DNA from: JAQUSX01 sp035446985
Lineage (GTDB): Bacteria > Bacillota > Clostridia > Christensenellales > CAG-314
Direction of reading: 5' to 3'
Length of the DNA: 36,186 nucleotides
NCBI GenBank assembly: GCA_035446985.1
Contig: DAOTGG010000008.1
Coordinates: 1 to 36,186 of the forward strand
Position 1 is the stretch's first letter. Each line of letters begins with the position of its first letter. A program made the position numbers and the translations under genes. The notes beneath the pieces were generated by a model. That model had not been told where the DNA came from, searched no databases, and saw nothing but the letters and a program-made list of their open reading frames with translations. Positions 33,439 to 36,186 of the stretch are shown one piece after another.

Positions 33439-34201
33439 AATCAAAGTCCTTTTCAAAGGTGTCGTTTATCGTTACGATGATACTGTCAAAATTTTCGTTT
33501 TGTGTTGCAGTTACCAGCTGATGTTTAAGTAATTCCAATAAAGCGATGAAAGCAACCACAACTTCCGATATATCGCCCGACTCGTCGCAAAATTCTAAAA
33601 AATCCAACGAACGGTCTTGAATTAATTTCTGACGCATATATTTTATTTTGCCGCCTACTGAGTAACTGTCTTTTTTTATCTGTTTGGGATTATTCTGCTC
33701 GATTTTATTCAGTTCCACGCGATGAATAATAGACGCGAAAGCGTCGAGAAGATTATCAAGCGACATATCTTTGACAGCGTAAATAACGTCGTTTACTTCG
33801 GGAGACGGTTGTTTGAATAATCTGTCCACGTTTTCTTTTTGCTTCAAGCTTTCGGTTACTTCTTTAAACAGTTTATATTCTTCTAGCTGGCGTATGAGCA
33901 GTTTTTCGGGAGATTCGTTTTCTTCAAGCTCGGGTATTTCGGGAAGCAACGCCCGCGACTTTATTTCCAACAAAGTCGCCGCCATAGTCATATACTCGCT
34001 GGCTTTGTCGATATTAACGGTATTTAGCTGCCCCATATAGCTAAGAAACTGTTCTGTAACCTGCGAAACAAAAATGTCTTTAATTTCGATTTTTTCTTCT
34101 TTTACTAAATGCAAAAGCAAATCAAGCGGTCCGTTAAAGACGCTTAAGTTAAGCGAAAGATCTTCTATTTTTATTTGTTCGTATATTATTTCGTTTTCCA
34201 T
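33419..34201 (-). CDS. scpA: Segregation and condensation protein A
   Basis: ScpA is the kleisin that bridges the SMC heads. The N-terminal FNGPLDLLLHLVKEEKI motif and the SEYMTMAATLLEIKSRALLPE segment are diagnostic, and a C-terminal winged helix ends the protein. The frame runs upstream to a TTG at 34246 inside the protease gene, but the ATG at 34201, 5 bases after that gene's stop codon, gives the standard N-terminus (260 residues). No smc gene lies in the window. Confidence 0.95.
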   Translation of the reverse strand: MENEIIYEQIKIEDLSLNLSVFNGPLDLLLHLVKEEKIEIKDIFVSQVTEQFLSYMGQLNTVNIDKASEYMTMAATLLEIKSRALLPEIPELEENESPEKLLIRQLEEYKLFKEVTESLKQKENVDRLFKQPSPEVNDVIYAVKDMSLDNLLDAFASIIHRVELNKIEQNNPKQIKKDSYSVGGKIKYMRQKLIQDRSLDFLEFCDESGDISEVVVAFIALLELLKHQLVTATQNENFDSIIVTINDTFEKDFDYEKKLG

Positions 34202-34206
34202 TATTT

Positions 34207-34911
34207 TTACAGACCGAACAGCCCCCAGAATTGTCCGAACACCCAACGTAAACCGATATTACAATAACCGATGTATAAAGAAAGCGGCGAAAAGGTGTCG
34301 AGTATCGGTATATATTCCCACATTACGAGAATAAGCAAAATCATAATGCTGTATCTGCGCAAAAAAGTCATAAATTGATTTTGCGGGTTTACAAATGCTG
34401 AAATCAAATTAAAGCCGTCAAGCGGCGCGATAGGAAGCAAGTTAAAAGCGGCAAGATTGATGTTAATCATAATTGCGAAATACAGAAAATAATATACCCA
34501 TTCCAAAACGCCAACCCAAAAAGCGCTTATGCCGTACAAATTTACTGAGCTGACAAGATTTTGAAATGGAAATAATATAAACGCGATAACAAGGTTGGTC
34601 AAGACACCCGCGAGAGAAACCCAAATAAGTCCTTTTTTAAAATTTCTGAATTTTGACGGATCAATAGGAACGGGCTTTGCAAAACCAAAACCAACGAACA
34701 CGAGCATCAAAAATCCGACAGCATTAAAGTGCTTTACGGGGTTTGCCGTAAGCCTTCCCATATATTTTGCGGTGTCGTCCCCGTTTAGTAACGCGACGTA
34801 ACCGTGAGCGACTTCGTGACAAACAATGGCGATATAAATAGCCGCCAAAAAAGCTGTTCCAAGAAGTATCGCTTCGCCGAGAGAATCGGCCAGTTGTATA
34901 ACTTGTATCAT
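34207..34911 (-). CDS. M50 family site-2-type zinc protease
   Basis: This is a membrane metalloprotease of the Rv1980/YwhC-like M50 group. HEVAH (His32, Glu33, His36) lies in the first membrane helix and NLLPIAPLDG, with Asp165 as the third ligand, near the C-terminus. About five hydrophobic segments make up the 234 residues, and there is no PDZ domain. The target is unknown; the position just before scpAB is common in Firmicutes. A good promoter lies so close upstream that the mRNA leader would be very short. Confidence 0.9.
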   Translation of the reverse strand: MIQVIQLADSLGEAILLGTAFLAAIYIAIVCHEVAHGYVALLNGDDTAKYMGRLTANPVKHFNAVGFLMLVFVGFGFAKPVPIDPSKFRNFKKGLIWVSLAGVLTNLVIAFILFPFQNLVSSVNLYGISAFWVGVLEWVYYFLYFAIMININLAAFNLLPIAPLDGFNLISAFVNPQNQFMTFLRRYSIMILLILVMWEYIPILDTFSPLSLYIGYCNIGLRWVFGQFWGLFGL

Positions 34912-34921
34912 AATCTAATTT

Positions 34922-34950
34922 AGTTTAGCAAAAGTTTTTTCAAAAGTCAA
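34922..34950 (-). promoter_or_regulatory. Promoter of the M50-scpA-scpB operon
   Basis: On the minus strand, TTGACT (34950-34945) and TAAACT (34927-34922) are 17 bases apart. The predicted start lies within about 5 bases of the ATG. Confidence 0.65.
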
Positions 34951-34954
34951 TAAA

Positions 34955-34986
34955 CGGGCGGTCTTATATAAAAGTAAAACCGCCCG
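34955..34986 (-). terminator. Terminator of the right-edge carboxypeptidase gene
   Basis: The perfect 8-bp GC-rich stem CGGGCGGT (34955-34962) with ACCGCCCG (34979-34986) lies 20 bases past the stop codon. The U-run on the minus strand is short (TTTATT). Confidence 0.65.
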
Positions 34987-35006
34987 AATATTTTTGTATA
35001 TTAGTG

Positions 35007-36186
35007 TCAGCCGATAATATCTAATAAATAATCCCAGTAACCTTTTTTCTCCACGTTCTCAGTAGCAACCAAATCACATTCGCCCACGGTTACTCCATTG
35101 GAAATCGCGTACGCTTTGCCTACAACGTCGCCAGCGGTTATAGGAGCTTTTACTTCAAATAACTCCAAGCTCATTTCCGCTTCGACCGTTCCGCGTTTTC
35201 CAAAACAAACGAGTTTTTTACTAGGCGCGTATTTGACGGTATCTGTTTTGCCGTTTTTGATCGGCGTTTCAGAAACTGTATCAACGTCCAATAAAACCTT
35301 GTTTTCATAATTGGCAAAAGCGTAATTAAACATTTCCGAAACTTCGGCAAAACGTTTTTTGCTGTCGCTCGCCCCTATTACGACCGAAATATATCTAGTG
35401 TCGCCGCGCTTTGCGGTGGCGCATAAGCAATGCATAGCTTCCGCCGTAAAGCCCGTTTTACCGCCGTCACAGCCGTCGTAAAAGCGTGAAAGCTTATTCG
35501 TGTTAGTCATACCCGTGATTCTTCCGTCGGGATGAACATAGTCTTCCATCCATATTCTTGAATGAACGAAAAAGTTGTCGTGTTTTACTAAAGCCCTGAA
35601 CATATTAGCGACGTCGATAGCGCAGGAAAACTGGTTGATTGCGGGTAAACCCGTGCAGTTTACAAAGAACGTATTCACAAGCCCCAGTTCTTTGCTTTTT
35701 TGGTTCATTTTTTCGACAAAAATCTCGACGCTGCCGCAAATATGCTCCGCCATCGCCACGCAGCTGTCATTTGCCGAACAGATAATGATGGATTTTATGA
35801 GATTTTCCGCTTTGTGAGTTGTGTTAGCGTCTAAAAAAACCTGACTGCCGCCCATTGACGCCGCTCTGTCGCTGACGTGCACTTCGTCGTCAAGACTGAT
35901 TTTGCCCTCTTCTACGCTGTCGTATATACATAAAAGAGTCATAATCTTGACCATACTCGCTATCGGGCGCGCATCGGTTTCGTTTCTCGCGTACAAAATC
36001 TCGCCCGTATCGTATTCCATTAGCAAAGCCGACTTTGCCGTCGACGTGTTTGCGATTTTTGCAGTGTCGATTGATGCGTTTATAATTTTCGTAGCATCAC
36101 TCGATGTGCTTACAGCTTTTGCAGACGTATCCGCAAAACACAGTTGCGGAAATACAAAAGCCACAGCTAGTATCAAACAAATAATT
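35007..36186 (-). CDS. D-alanyl-D-alanine carboxypeptidase (S11), 5' end cut by window edge
   Basis: This is a second exported S11 carboxypeptidase. The reading frame stays open to the right edge (Ile-Ile-Cys precede the TTG at 36176), and the visible hydrophobic stretch ending in CFA looks like the end of a signal peptide, so the true start is outside the window. Counting from that TTG, the active site shows SMVK (Ser74, Lys77), SAN (134-136) and KTG (240-242). The linker after the signal peptide has a Ser/Thr/Ala-rich imperfect repeat (DATKIINAS, DTAKIANTS). The C-terminal beta domain is present, with an amphipathic tail. It differs from the other copy in using SAN rather than SGN. Confidence 0.92.
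   Translation of the reverse strand, partial: IICLILAVAFVFPQLCFADTSAKAVSTSSDATKIINASIDTAKIANTSTAKSALLMEYDTGEILYARNETDARPIASMVKIMTLLCIYDSVEEGKISLDDEVHVSDRAASMGGSQVFLDANTTHKAENLIKSIIICSANDSCVAMAEHICGSVEIFVEKMNQKSKELGLVNTFFVNCTGLPAINQFSCAIDVANMFRALVKHDNFFVHSRIWMEDYVHPDGRITGMTNTNKLSRFYDGCDGGKTGFTAEAMHCLCATAKRGDTRYISVVIGASDSKKRFAEVSEMFNYAFANYENKVLLDVDTVSETPIKNGKTDTVKYAPSKKLVCFGKRGTVEAEMSLELFEVKAPITAGDVVGKAYAISNGVTVGECDLVATENVEKKGYWDYLLDIIG

Overview
The window is about 36 kb of AT-rich chromosome from a low-GC Gram-positive bacterium, most likely an uncultured member of the class Clostridia. The evidence is gene order and gene type: miaA, a methionine-gamma-lyase-like gene and lexA at the left; rpsO-pnp, a YlxY-like deacetylase, an M16 peptidase, ftsK/spoIIIE, rimO, pgsA, cinA, recA and rny in a Bacillus/Clostridium-like order; an IspH-ribosomal S1 fusion next to cmk and plsC, typical of Clostridia; and the sporulation-associated ytfI/ytfJ pair. 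SpoIIIE- and YtfJ-type genes are compatible with spore formation but do not prove it. TTG and GTG starts with good ribosome binding sites are common.

Layout. Positions 1-2426 (+) hold the 3' part of miaA, the PLP enzyme and an unrecognised ORF. Positions 2564-5764 (-) hold lexA, hflX and a tyrosine recombinase; lexA has a clear SOS box. Positions 5765-7517 are a 1.75-kb stretch with no conserved gene. Inside it is a GC-rich, hairpin-rich block followed by a small zinc-finger ORF, the pair bracketed by exact 15-bp direct repeats; this is the most accessory-looking part of the window. Positions 7518-10635 hold a YgjP-like metallopeptidase (-), a PadR regulator with a membrane domain (+) and rnhA (-). 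A tRNA-Trp gene with a near-consensus promoter and terminator follows at 10746.

Positions 11158-24173 are all on the minus strand: rny; the ftsK-rimO-pgsA-cinA-recA operon; the deacetylase and M16 peptidase; then rpsO and pnp. Positions 24276-32659 (-) form a nearly gapless run: ytfI-like, ytfJ, a D-Ala-D-Ala carboxypeptidase, rluB, surE, an HI0933-type flavoprotein, aroH, cmk, plsC and ispH-rpsA. Positions 32791-34911 (-) hold the M50 protease-scpA-scpB operon. A second carboxypeptidase is cut by the right edge.

Most of the window is conserved housekeeping: RNA decay and modification, recombination and SOS control, chromosome segregation, envelope lipids and wall, isoprenoids and translation. 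No complete mobile element, CRISPR array or recognised defence system is present. The items most worth a second look are the repeat-bracketed hairpin and zinc-finger module at 6291-6934, the membrane-anchored PadR protein, and a pair of near-identical 33-bp palindromes at 710-742 and 3241-3273.
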